From: Athripsodes cinereus
Lineage: Eukaryota; Arthropoda; Insecta; Trichoptera; Leptoceridae
DNA: 64,000 nucleotides
Assembly (NCBI GenBank): GCA_947579605.1
Contig: OX388321.1
Span: forward strand, 18,281,614-18,345,613
Reading direction: 5' to 3'
Shown here: positions 1 to 12,100 of the stretch, one piece after another
How the letters are laid out: each line of letters begins with the position of its first letter
How positions within the stretch are numbered: position 1 is the first letter of the stretch
The notes under the pieces: generated by a model
The model's input: the letters and a program-made list of their open reading frames with translations, nothing else
The model's database searches: none
Told to the model about the DNA's origin: nothing
Made by a program: the position numbers and the translations under genes

Positions 1-458
1 CCATCAATTATGTGATTTACAATAAATATAGCTACCAGTGATCTTCAGAAATCACAGGCTTCATTGCTGCTGAAAGGATGTTCCAGTTAGTGAACAGTGA
101 CCATAAAATAATACCATTGTATTTTTTATTTCATATTATTCCTTATTACATTTTTGCAGTTTGTATAAAATCATCGCCAATTTGTAAATCAGTAGTATAT
201 TTTTATGAAACTGAATCATGTATGTATAAAACTGATATTATTAAATGTAAATAAAAGTCCACGTTTAAATATTTAAAAGTTTATTTACTTATTACAACAA
301 CAACATATAAGAGATAAAATAATTCATTTTCACAATCCACAATATTTAAGGTTGTCAATGCATAAGGTTGTCATCATAGGATTTAATTGAATTTAAAAAT
401 AACACTGAAAAGTTCACTTTAATAAGAGCTTACTTTAATATAAGTTAATATTTATTAT
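1..458. other. AT-rich sequence, no gene seen
   Basis: This stretch has many stop codons in all frames. A polyadenylation-like AATAAA occurs near 250, but no exon can be joined to it. Nothing else is recognisable. Confidence 0.5.
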
Positions 459-705
459 TTATCCCGTGGAGCACCCGGTAAAGAATTGGTCTCCCACTCT
501 TCTCTGTAAGTTTTCGAGTGTCCTGTAAAAGGCAGGTGTTCGAAAAAATTAAGACATTGTACATCTTAAATTCAGCGATGAGGTTTGCCACCCATCCTGA
601 ATGTCTTGATTTTATATTGGCACGAAGAGGACAGCTTGCATGTTTCTTACATGCAGCTGGTCTGCTGGCTACCCCATTTGTGGGATATGCCGTGATGGTA
701 TAGTA
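459..705 (+). repeat. Unclassified dispersed repeat, copy 1
   Basis: This is the best preserved of six related segments in the window (others near 4511, 8872, 34735, 57115 and 62395). Shared blocks are GGTCTCCCACTCTT, GTAAGTTTTCGAG, GATGAGGTTTGCCACCC and GAGGACAGCTTGCATG. It runs into a simple TAG/TATAG-rich tail at 695-738, as SINE or LINE ends often do. A 61-codon open frame at 518-703 lies wholly inside it and is not considered a gene. The family is not recognised. Confidence 0.7.
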
Positions 706-738
706 GTAGTATAGTAGTAGTAGTATAGTAGTAGTAGA
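690..738. repeat. TAGTAG/TATAG microsatellite
   Basis: Runs of TAG and TATAG units follow directly on dispersed-repeat copy 1 and probably represent its tail. Confidence 0.8.
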
Positions 739-964
739 TTTATTATTTTACTAGCTATCAACACATTTAACAGATAAAAGAAAAGAAATATTAATGCTCT
801 CTAAGAAAAAATACATCCATACATAAATTATTCAAATAGATAGGTAATATTCATTGACAAAGATAGTAGATATATATAAAAAACATACATCTCGTAATTT
901 TGTGTCATTTTTTCTCCAGGTGTTCTTCTGACGTTACATTTTCAGACATTTTCTTTAGAAAATA

Positions 965-1076
965 GTTTTACAGGTATAATATACAGATATATGATACAGG
1001 TATAGTATACAGATATATGATACAGGTATAGTATACAGATAATATACAGGTATGTATTACAGATATAATATAAAAA
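965..1076. repeat. Minisatellite, ACAGGTATAGTATACAGATA-type units
   Basis: About four imperfect tandem units built from ACAGGTATA and ATACAGATA, each roughly 20-30 bp. No coding potential is visible. Confidence 0.75.
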
Positions 1077-3224
1077 GTAGAATTATTATAAGATTGCGTA
1101 GAGGTAGGTACTTACTGATTTTCCTAATTCTTTTAACGTAACACGATTATAGACTTTCCAAGTGATGTCTATTTCATTGCTTTATCGATTATTGCACATT
1201 GTAATTTTACGATAGATATGTATAGGTGTCCTACGTACTGATGGTTTCTTCAGTGTTTATTGCTATTATTGTCACTAGGTATGACATATTGATTGCTTCA
1301 TAACAATATTCAATAAACACATCGGGTATTATCTGACTAGTTTGTGTTTTGTTATAAATTACTCAATACTTAAAAAAATAATTACCTATTACTATTCTTG
1401 TAATTCTGTCATCTAAATCTAACAAACCAACTTATACATTTGAGTTGTAGATATCATTATCAAATTCAGATGGTGTCCCAGTGGCCTGAGCATATTTATG
1501 ATGTCTTGGTCTTCGAACGGTAGGTCGTGATATGGCATTGGTGATCCATCTCCAGTACCCTTTGCATGTCGGGACACTACGGCGTTATGTTATTTTTCAG
1601 TGTTTTTTTTTATATTCTCCCACTTCTTTCTTAGGACACTTGCTGGGCGATAAACATAGTTTAAACCATTAAAACTGGTTGGAAATATCCTCCCAATATT
1701 TACTTTTTGGCTTCCACGTCGTGTTGTCTGTCTCTGAGCACTCCACGATTGACCGATGTTTATTTACAAAGTCCGTTGTTACTTCTTTTGCTTGCATCCA
1801 TTATCTAAAAAAAGGCAATTTTACATGTCATGAATACTTTATTCAACAAAATCTGTAATGGCAGAATAAAAACAAAGCTGTATACTTACAAAAAAATTAA
1901 CAGTTCGGCACGAAACAACAGAAATCCCAATATCCCAGTCCTTCAAACAAGCCAATTATCAAATCCGGTTTTCCAAAAGTCCAAATTCAAGCAAGGGTTA
2001 GCAGTCCAGATATTATGTAAGCCTAAGTTCCAGTTAGTTTAATTTGAAGAAAGAACAAACTCTGAAACACTACACAGCGAAACCAAAAATGTCTGTTGCG
2101 AAGTCGGCGATCTTTTCCGCCAGATTTGAAGTGTTGCCAAAATTAATATTTTTGAAAAATAAATTACCATTTTATTGTTACCATTTTTTTTTATATATTC
2201 GCATAAATGTTTGATATTGTTGGATTTTTTTTAAATACTATTCTTTACAAAATATATAATTTACACAAGTTATTAAAAATTTAAATAAATTCTTCTATGT
2301 AGGTATATTAAACTGTTGTCTTACTGGCCCTTATATTTTTTAGCTTAAAGTTTACCTACATCAAAATACAGGATTACAATAAATTATTATAATTATTTTG
2401 TATAGTAGGTACTCAATTATTGAATTTTTTTTGATTAGCGTTACAGTCACCCTAAGCCCAATATGAAATACTAGGCCTAAGAGCATAAAGATTACTATTA
2501 CTAGATGGATTGCCGAAGGCATTTTATATTTATAGGTATGTTATGCTTTACATTTTATAATTTTTAAGGAATATGAATGACGAAATACATTTATGAGAAT
2601 AATTCATTGCTGATAACACATTTAATAATAATATCTTTTGATTAATAATTAATGTTATTCATCGCTAGCTTTAAATGTGATTTTATTCAAAGAGTAATAA
2701 CCTACCGAACCATGGAAAAGCTCTTAATTTTATTTCGAAAATTTAAAAAAAATAATCAAATTTTATTAAAAATGTTTTTACAAATAGAGCACATGGCTAC
2801 AATATTTACGACAAAATCCTGAATCGAAAATTCATGATAAAGGACCCAGCTCGAAATCAAATCCAAGACCTCGATATAACGAGTTGACTGCGATAGCCGT
2901 TGCACCGTGTTAGCGATCACAATTACCCTTCACTGTTTCCGGAGTCTGTCGGTACTTCGAACATAATATGATTAGTTCCAACAAATAGGTCACTACATCA
3001 AAATGGGTTTAAATAATGTTTCGTTATACCTAATCGTAGTTTCTGATATTATTTTATATAGTAGACGTCGCCCATCACCGTACAGTATTGTGTACTCGCC
3101 TTGAATGACAATGAACCTAAAGTAGGCAACATACAAACAAGTTGTCAACTAAGTAAATAAATAGGTGCATACTTATTTAGTTTCACTTTCATTCTGAGAC
3201 TATTGCGATAATGTTGGATCAGTG
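1077..3224. other. Gene-poor upstream region
   Basis: AT-rich, with no exon that can be supported. A 70-codon open frame at 1830-2042 has low-complexity composition and no recognisable domain. Around 2875-2945 the minus strand has a faint tRNA-like look (an A-box-like stretch, then GGATTTGATTTCG as a possible degraded B box), perhaps an old tRNA-derived SINE. Confidence 0.4.
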
Positions 3225-3301
3225 CAGTGGCGTGCCTTTCGTACATGTAAAAAACAATGCATGCGTGGTTTTTTCTTATAAATAGGTACCTACATGTAAA
3301 G

Positions 3302-3635
3302 CAAGGGTGGCCATCCCGCGGCCCGTTAGATGTCTACGTGCGGTCTGCGAAACATTCCACACTTTTTTACTAACAGTCGGTACAAGTACCTTAGTACCCG
3401 TTACATTTTTGAAAAAGGTATTTTGAGAAAATATTCTTAAAGAAAACCGAAGAGTTTTTGAAACATTTCAAATTCCTATAGGTACCATTTTGAAAATTTG
3501 GCGACGGTAGGTAGAAATTTTAAGGTGAAGTAAAATTATAAAATGTTCCATATATGGAGTAAATTGTTGTATGGACCTGTAGAAAATCTCATTTCTGAAA
3601 TTTGGCCCGGCTGCTGAAAAGGTTGGCCACCCATG
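3302..3635. mobile_element. Non-autonomous hAT element, 334 bp
   Basis: The flanks are a perfect 8-bp target-site duplication ATGTAAAG at 3294-3301 and 3636-3643. The termini are inverted and share GGGTGGCCA (left CAAGGGTGGCCATCC; right end reversed CATGGGTGGCCAACC). An 8-bp duplication is diagnostic of the hAT superfamily. There is no transposase, so the element must depend on another copy. Confidence 0.85.
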
Positions 3636-3643
3636 ATGTAAAG

Positions 3644-4510
3644 TATCAATTCATGCCTTAGTAATGGCATCTATGACTTTTAATATACAAAAATGAAAAC
3701 GTTTGGAACTTTCTTAAATTCTTATAGTGTAATGAAAATCTGACAACAGGAGTGGGTATTGACTTACCCAGTGAGAAAGGCAAAAGGTAACAACGCCCCC
3801 CTAGGATATCAAAAATTGTCGGAATTTCGGAATGTTATGAATCCGGATTTATATAAAAGTTTGAAAAATTGCCACTGAAGGGGAAAGCTGCCTCCCCTAG
3901 AACTAGAAGTAAGACTGGCCGTTAGAAGTGGCTTCAAAATTGTTGAACAAAAACGAAAACGTGAAATTTATAAAAACTTTGATTACTCGGACTAAAAAAA
4001 AGATCCACACAAAAACTTATCTGCTGCTCCTCCCCTCCGTATAGAAAATCTTGGCCACGCCTGTGGAGGAGAGTGTAGAAATTTGAAAAAAACTAGTGAT
4101 TTTCTAAAACTGTAAATAAAGATGATGCATCTCGTATTCCAAATTGAATATAATATGCTACCGGGGGTATTTACTCAAATTCTTACATATTTTTCTTAAA
4201 TAAAGCATGACCAATATGAAGTCTAGACCCGCCACTAGGTTGCACATCATGTATCGATATAACATTATAGTAGATAGTGATATGTCTACTCGAACAATGT
4301 AATTAGGTAGTAACGGGTCTTAACTCGCGATTAAAATATCTACCTATCTAAATGTATAAGCAATATAATGTCATATGTTATTGTATTATATAATGATGCC
4401 TTGATACATGACCTAATTTAAAGTAGTGGCAAAAAAATCACATATACCAACCTAATACATTTCGTAATAAGGCTTTCTACCCAAAACCTGAGTAATTTAA
4501 TACACTTGAT
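3644..4510. other. Decayed repeat-like DNA, no gene
   Basis: Phrases such as GGCCACGCCTG (near 4052) and CCCGCCACTAGGTTG (near 4230) resemble ends of hAT-type elements, but no target duplications or paired termini could be established. Confidence 0.35.
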
Positions 4511-4750
4511 ATCTTTTATCCGTTGAGTCCCCGGTGAAAAATAGGTCTCCCACTCTTATCAGTAAGTTTTCGAGGGTCCTGTTAAAGGCAGGTATTTGTA
4601 AAACATCACGTATCAAGATATTTTACATCAACTCAATGATGAGGTATGAGGTATGTCTCCGATCTTCAATGTCTTAACCTTTATTGACACGAAGAGGACG
4701 ACTTTCATGTTATCGGCTTCCTCAATTTGTAGTAAATTCTATGATGGTAC
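4511..4750 (+). repeat. Unclassified dispersed repeat, copy 2
   Basis: It aligns by eye with copy 1 over its length: GGTCTCCCACTCTTATC, GTAAGTTTTCGAGGGTCC, ATGATGAGGTATG and GACACGAAGAGGAC appear in the same order and spacing. It is more diverged than copy 1. Confidence 0.65.
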
Positions 4751-7310
4751 GAATTAATGATATCTTTTATGCAGTAATAGACCACGTCATCATTCGGACA
4801 GAAAGCCCATCTTTGTGCTACGGTGGGATGACATTAAAATAATTATTATTTATAGATAGAAACATTGTTTGAATTCAGAGAAATAATCTTTCACGGTACG
4901 GAGAGAATGAACTCAATATTTCCAATATTTGGTGAATTCATTGGTATAATTGTAGATGATATTGTGATCAGCGTTTTTCCACGTGTTGGTTTCCATCTCC
5001 TTGATGTCGTGCTATTAATTTTATACAGAACGTGATAGTAAATCATCCTGATCACAAAATTTTATTGCAGTTAACATGGAAACATATAGCTGGTGGCTGA
5101 TAAAATGGGGATTCTTGATAGTTTTCCAGTTCATGAAGATTTTTTCAATCTTTATTCAAATATGTGATGAGTTCAGGAAGATTTTTGAAGATACTGAAGA
5201 AATACTTTTTCAGTTTATAAGGAGGTTGTGAGGTGAAAAAAAATATGCGAGCAATAAATTAGCTATACTTATCTCAATAATAAAGTTTTCAGTACTTGGG
5301 TCATTTTTTTATATTTATACTTTGAATAGGCATTGTTACCTTATATTTTTAAGGAAATTTCCAACGATTTTCATATTGAATTTAATTAGCACTTACTTTC
5401 TCGTGAAAAATTAATTATGTCTAACATAATACGCCTTTCTACGTTTGACTATCGATGCAATATGGTGATTTATAAAACGCTTTATTTAGTCAAATTATTG
5501 GGAGATTGTTATTTAGATAACGGTTTTTTTTGCAAATTGTACTGCAGTATCATAATATCAAATAATGTCATTATAGAGAAATACCTACATGTCGTGATGA
5601 GGAATATGTAATATGGAATAATAAATTACACACTATACAATGCCTGTGTATTCTAATGTGCATGCAGTAATACAATATCTAACTGAATAAAATAATATTA
5701 TTATTGTTACAGTATTACCATAATTATTACAACGATATGCAGTGGCGCGATTACAATTTTACAAAATTATATTGGCCATGGAATCATAATGGATATTAGT
5801 TATTGATTGATTTGGTTACAAGACGTTTTGTGACGGGGGACTAGAAATTTGACTGAAATATTTGATAGCACATTTATTATATATTAGCCGTAGTTGAATA
5901 AATATAAAGTGCGGGTATTCGAGAGCGACAACGAGATAGATGTATGCATTCTTTTCGAATATACTTACACGAATACGCACGATGCAAGTAAACTTTGCAC
6001 GAAGAAGCCGTTCAGGCATTCGAAAATTTGTATCTTCGTGTAATTTGTTGTTCAAAAATATGTGATGGACTCTAAGCAAAAATATAGTAGGTATATCGGT
6101 AATTCAATGAAAAAATCGGTCATGCGACCGATCAAATTTTGCATCCAGTTTTAAACTGACGTCGGTTGAGAAAGTTCGTATGACAATATATTGCTAAGGC
6201 TTGAAGGGCATCGATATTGGAACACAAAAATTCCGAAAAAAATGTACCACGCTCCAAGTATATTATGTCTATGGCTCTAAGATACCATTTTATTCAATAC
6301 ATAAGTGTAAGTAAAGTTCGTATGGGAAGTTTAGCGACGAGGGGGTAGAAATTTTAAAGGTTGTTTTATTCATTGAATGTATGTTTGTTCAGAATGCCGT
6401 ATTATCATTTATCCGGTACATAAGTAAGTTGAGACCAAGAAATTTTGCATCACGAATGTACCTCCCTAATTATATTAAGACATTTCTTGGTATTATTCAT
6501 TAACGGAAAGTACGCCATTGGCATCGCAGGCAAGCAGTGTGTTTTTTGCATTTATGAAAGGCACATCACTGCCATATAGATATATACTTGGTATAGTTAT
6601 TACAAGCTCTTTGATATCCATTATTAAAATATAAATTATAGAATACATACAAATAAATGTTATCTAATCTTAGATGTTAAGGTAAAATATACATCCATGC
6701 GTCATGATGCAGGTAAGTATCTACCTATTCGTAATAATTCGACTGTCTAATTCCATTACTCAACAAGTCAAAAGTTCTTATATTCGAGAAATTGACATTT
6801 TTATAATTTTACTATATTTATATTATGCTTTAAAAACACAACAGAAAGTTAAAACTATGTGGTAATCGCACTCTTAGAGGCATTATGTTGTGCTTGTTTC
6901 GTTCAGTAGTTAAATAGTTAGAAATATTTATTTGTGGAATTGAAAATAGGCCCATTATATATTTTTTTCATTAACTAAATAAAGGGAACCGTGTAGTTTT
7001 TATAGTTATTTGTTTGTGGAATTGATTATATTTTTTACCAATTAAATCAAAATTTTCGAATTGTTGAGTTGTGGAACTGGACAGCCGCTATGAAATCTGA
7101 AAATAATCATAAAGATTCTTAATCGTATTTAAAACTATACAATTACACATGAGTCTAATTTAATGTTGTTTTTTAAAATGTATTGTTACATTGATAGTAA
7201 TATCGTTTTAAAAGATAAGAACAATATAAATTATAGATACGTATTAAGTTTTGAATTTACATACGTAGATAAATGTTTTAAACAATCGTGTATTAATAAT
7301 AATGAACCAT
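4751..7310. other. No gene recognised
   Basis: Short open frames (5417-5611 plus, 5816-6079 minus) lack domains and codon structure. Phrases near 5825 and 6330 (GACG-GGGG-TAGAAATTT) also recur near 3500, suggesting old copies of one repeat. Confidence 0.35.
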
Positions 7311-7528
7311 CAGTTTGAAGAAGGGAATAAATCCAAGTGAACCACATTTGAGAAAACCGAAAAAAACTTCACAACTCTTTTATTTGTAATATTCGTGTCT
7401 GTTGTTGTAGGGGACAAATATAAAGAATAATGTTTTATATCATGTGTACCATGAAATTTTTTTTTGTACTTTTTACTTTTTGAGATATTTAAGATCGAAC
7501 TTTGTGGATTTGTTCCCTTCTTCAAACT
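7311..7528. mobile_element. MITE with GAAGAAGGGAA terminal inverted repeats, copy 1
   Basis: The left end reads CAGTTTGAAGAAGGGAATAA. The reverse complement of the right end reads AGTTTGAAGAAGGGAACAA. It is about 218 bp long and has no credible coding frame; the 71-codon minus frame at 7310-7525 reads through the termini. A second copy lies at 8621-8815. The target duplication was not determined. Confidence 0.7.
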
Positions 7529-8620
7529 TACAAAGATCTTTGAGGTAATCGTTTGTTAAATGTATGACAATTAAAAAACGGTTCTATAAAACTACATTAT
7601 TTATTTCTAATTTTGTAAAAAAATCAATAATTAATGCTAAAAAAAAATTCAACAGTATATAAAAAGTCCGTTTGGCTATATAAAATGGTCATTTAAATGG
7701 CCCTTTTAATATGAATATTTTTTCTGCCACACAACACGTTTAGCAGTATCATTCAATGAAGAAGATTTTATTTTGTTGTTCAAATCTTTACGCACATCTA
7801 CTTGTGGGCGACCAAATCTTAATCCCAAATTTTCATTGAAATATTTTCTATAAAAATTGTTTTTTTACAAATGTTGTAAAATTTAGATATTTTGTACAGT
7901 ACAACTATTAAACATGATTTTAAAATTGAGGTCGGAATTCAAATATTTTACTTTTTTATTGGAATAGTGAGACACTTAGGTAGAAAATGTTCTTCTATGG
8001 TCGTCAATAGTATTAAAGGTACTTGAGTTGATAAAAATTTTCCGCAGTTTTGGTGTTTCCCCCGTTTATCCTCTGGCGATTTTCTTTCAGCAACCAATGA
8101 AGTAAGTTGACAAAAAGCCTTATTCTTTATTATTCCTTAACCTTTTTTACAATCATTCAATTTTTTTGCTCTTGGAACTTCGACGAGTAATAGATGAATG
8201 TAGTATTAGACCCATTAGAACAGTGTCTTGTATATTTTTCGAACTGTGATTATATGTATAATTGTTTCTATATTAATTTTTTCCTCCTTTGAAAACACCC
8301 TTATTTTTACAGCCGCATTCATCATCGGTATTGGTTTTCGAAGGAATATTGCACCCAGTTGTTGTACTAACATATACCAAAGTCTTTTGTTTTTTTTTTA
8401 ACTTCATGATTGTAAAAATTTGTATTTCTTAGACCTATTATAAATTTCCTAGGAATTTCCTCAGCTTAATTACAAGACATAAAAAATGCACCTAATTTGT
8501 TAAAAAAAGAAAGCCACAATCACACTTGACACTATTAAAAACACAACCAACTGACAAGTATTAACATCAAGAGTAATATTAGAGGAAAAAAGATCACCAT
8601 TTAGGGAAAATTCCGAGAAA

Positions 8621-8815
8621 CAGTTTTAAGAAGGGAATAAATCACGGAGTTATTTCCTTCTTCAAACTGTTGAGAATTTAGACAGTGCATAACTCCTCAG
8701 AAAATATTGTTTTTGCGTTTTTTTTCATGTGGAGTTGTGCGTTTAGATTTCAATGACACTTTGACAAAATATTTCGATTTTTGATATTTTGGCGTTTGTT
8801 CCCTTCTTAAAACTG
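8621..8815. mobile_element. MITE with AAGAAGGGAA terminal inverted repeats, copy 2
   Basis: The left end is CAGTTTTAAGAAGGGAATAA and the reversed right end is CAGTTTTAAGAAGGGAACAA, near-perfect inverted termini about 195 bp apart. A further internal CCTTCTTCAAACTG lies near the left end. Same family as 7311-7528, about 1.1 kb away. Confidence 0.7.
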
Positions 8816-8871
8816 ACGGTTCAAATTATTATTCGTAGGTAATGTAGGATTAAAAAAAACATTAACTCTTA

Positions 8872-9060
8872 TTTATAGTTTTCGGGTGTCGTGTAGAAGG
8901 CAGATAGATATTCGAAAAAAATCTTGAACATTTTTAATTCGGTTGTAAAGTATGATACCTATTCGTAATGTCTTATCACATGGAAGAGACATGTTAATTT
9001 CATGCAGTAGAGTGAGTCTACGTATCTTGTTATCATGAACTTCCACCAAGAACCACTGGC
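8872..9060 (+). repeat. Unclassified dispersed repeat, copy 3
   Basis: A diverged copy: AGTTTTCGGGTGTCGTGTAG, AAGGCAG, a TTCGAAAAA block and TTCATGCAG are in the family order. It ends about 80 bp before the first coding exon of the ceramidase gene, so it probably lies in the 5' intron or promoter region of that gene. Confidence 0.55.
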
Positions 9061-9151
9061 AATAAGTCGTTAATTAGACTTTACTTTTTGTGTTTCATTA
9101 AATTATTTCATATCGTGTTTTTTTTATTTATATTACAGGTCCTGGTAAGAG

Positions 9152-12100
9152 ATGGGAACGAGATGCGTAGGTGTGGTATTGTTAGCAGCGCTGTGCTGTG
9201 TGGCGCCCTTAGTTCTCAGTTATGAAGTGGGAGTCGGTATTTCCGATATTACAGGCCCTCCTAATGAAGTCAATTTTGTAAGTAATATATACATCACGTA
9301 ATAAATTACACACATAGTAAGATTTGTAGTTCAATAGTATATAATTTTATTGAAAGAGTAATGTTGGTTCATCCATCCGAAAATACATTCAGAATTCAAC
9401 AAATTTTTCTCAAATTTCTTTATTGTTTAAAATTTTAAATATCTCCCTTCAGCTGTTTCCCCAATTGCGGGGATCGTGATCTCCGGTTAGCCTCTCATGG
9501 AAAACCCTGCGCCATTCTCTTCTTTTCTCAGCCAAGTGTATCCACATCGCAGAGTTACACTCGCTGTTTAATCTAATCAGTCCAACGTATTGTTATGCTG
9601 CCTCTAGGTCTTCGATCTGGTGTGGTTCCAATAATGCAGGGCCCGATCTAGGGGAGAGAGAGGGCATGTCAGGTAATTGCCTTGGGCGGTAAATGCAAGG
9701 CGGAGTATTATAAAAAAATCATCGAACATTGAAAATTTACCCACAATTTATGCTCGCAAATCTACACTTCTACAGTACAAAAAAGAATTGTACTTATCTG
9801 TTACTAATATTTTTTGCCTATTGTTTGATTTAAAATTACGAAAAGTAGATAGAGAATTTAAATACTCTATATCTACTTAATCTTTGAATGAAAAAAATCA
9901 AATCAGGATTAGAAGATAGGAATCAGTTATTGCAATACAATCATCATCACCGTCGCGCAGCTTCCCTTTTGGGGTAAATATAAAGGTTCGAGCGCCACTT
10001 ACTCCTATCCTTATAAACATTTTTCGCTTCCGTCACTATCAAAAAAATTCTCAAACATGCTGTCTCATTCAATATGTTCGACACGTATCCGTCCTAAAAT
10101 ACCTGCATACTTAGCTTGACTAAAACTTTTCTATAAAAAGTTGTAACTTTCTTTTTTCCAGATGGGATATGCAAATTTGGATCAAAATGGAAGAGGAATT
10201 CATTTGAGGCAGTTTTCAAGAGCTTTTGTCATTGCAGATGGAGACACTAAACTAGCGTTTGTGTCAGCTGATATGGCTATGGTTGGAATAGGTCTAAGAA
10301 ATGAGGTATGAATAACTGTATTTTAAAATATTCTTCTACAGAATCATTCACATACAGATGCAATGCCTTAAAAAACTATTAAGAAAGTAACACTATCTGT
10401 ACCTGTATATGAGTACCTACTTAGTTCACAATAAACAATAAAATGTAAATACCTATTTGCTTAACTTGGAAAATTTCACCTCAACATAATTACTTACTGG
10501 TTTGGGAAATCAAGTGTAAAAAAGAGAGCCCATCTTAAAATGGGCAGATAATTTTAATTTTAAATTGAGTCAACTTTATATTTCAGAATTTCTTTCAAAT
10601 CTTGGGTTGACTTTTATTTTTATTCATACAAAGAAGAGAAATTGATAATGGTCAAAGAGTGCCTACCTATAATCAAAGTGTTAGAAGTAACCAATGTAAC
10701 CTTTTATTATTTCTTTGTTTGATTGAATCAACAAACTTTATTTTTACAGATTTAAATGACATAATTGGTTAGATGAAAGAAATCACTATAAAGTGATAAT
10801 CTTGTCACTGCATTTCATCACATTTTTTCTTATTTAAACTGATTTGTTGATTTTGTTATGTGAATGATGATGTGCAAGAAGTATAAAAATAATTATGCGT
10901 TTTTCTGTTTGTCAGGTAATAAGATTGCTGCAGAAGGACTATGGCAATATGTACAACATCAGCAATGTGATCATCAGTGGCACCCACACACACTCGTCAC
11001 CCGGTGGGTACATGATGCATCTCCTTTTGGATATCTCCATACTTGGATTTGTAAAGCAGACATTTAACATCTATGCTTCAGGAATTGCTAAGGTACAATT
11101 TAGGAACATTAGGAATTCAGGTATATCCTGAAGAATATAGGTGTTTCCTGGAGAAAGCAGTGTTGAATTTGTATGATCCTATTATGATTCATATAAAGTG
11201 GCCTTTTTAGCCCCCCTTTTCTTATTGCTATAGTATTAATAAAATGAAATATATTTTCAGAGTATCAGTCAGGCCCATGAGTCCTTAACACCAGCCAGAA
11301 TATTCTACAATGAGGGCAAAATTACAAATGCTCACATTAACAGATCCCCTTCATCTTATCTGGAGAACCCAAAAGAAGAGCGGGACAGGTAAGTTGTATT
11401 AATATATTATTTATTCCCATTCTAATTTTTTCCTTCTCATTGCAAGCATTTCACAATCGCTTGCAAGTTTGGGCTCCAATTTGTTTCTAATTTATTTCAA
11501 TTATTATTATTTTTATTGGTAAACATCAATCAACAGACATATGTAATATATCAGCTGATAACTACGGCTAAATAGCTTAAATCTATTTTGTCTTTTCTAC
11601 TAAAAAAATTTTAACTTTATAATTTGCTAATTTTGATTCCGTTCTTGGATTGTGTGCATGTGATATTTGATGAATTGTTTTGAGTTTGATTTGAGTTGAG
11701 TCAAATGTATTGATGAAAGTTTGAATATGCTTCTGTAAATTTGAGTTGATGAATTCCATTTCTTTTTCCAGGTACCCAGATGGAGATACAGATAACATAA
11801 TAGCCCAACTGAAATTTGTCTCTACAGCAGATGATAATATCATTGGAGCCATCAACTGGTTTGCAATACATCCAGTTAGTATGAACAATACCAATGTACT
11901 TGTGTCTTCTGACAACGTAGGCTATGCATCTATACTGCTGGAAGAATATATGAATCCTGGAACATTCCCAGGGAAGGTAAATCTTAGTTATTATAGTTAA
12001 TGTTAAAAATAACATTAAAAACCCAAAATAATATTAATTACTCCTTATTTTCAATGAAATATTTATGTAAAATTTAATATAAAAAAATATTTAGGAAAAA

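Larger units (their letters stand above)
3225..6571. mobile_element. Possible decayed hAT-like element (matched terminal inverted ends)
   Basis: The left end starts CAGTGGCGTGCCTTTCGTAC at 3225. The reverse complement of the right end, reading down from 6571, starts CAGTGATGTGCCTTTCATAA. The match extends over about 40 bp including a shared AAAAAACA run. No matching 8-bp target duplication is seen, so these may be the ends of two different copies of one family. The interior has no transposase-like frame and carries the younger insertion at 3302-3635. Confidence 0.4.

Noticed and set aside
518..703. 61-codon plus-strand frame
   Set aside because: Entirely inside a dispersed repeat whose other copies do not keep the frame.
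5816..6079. 87-codon minus-strand frame
   Set aside because: No domain, no neighbouring exons, and part of a repeat-like region.
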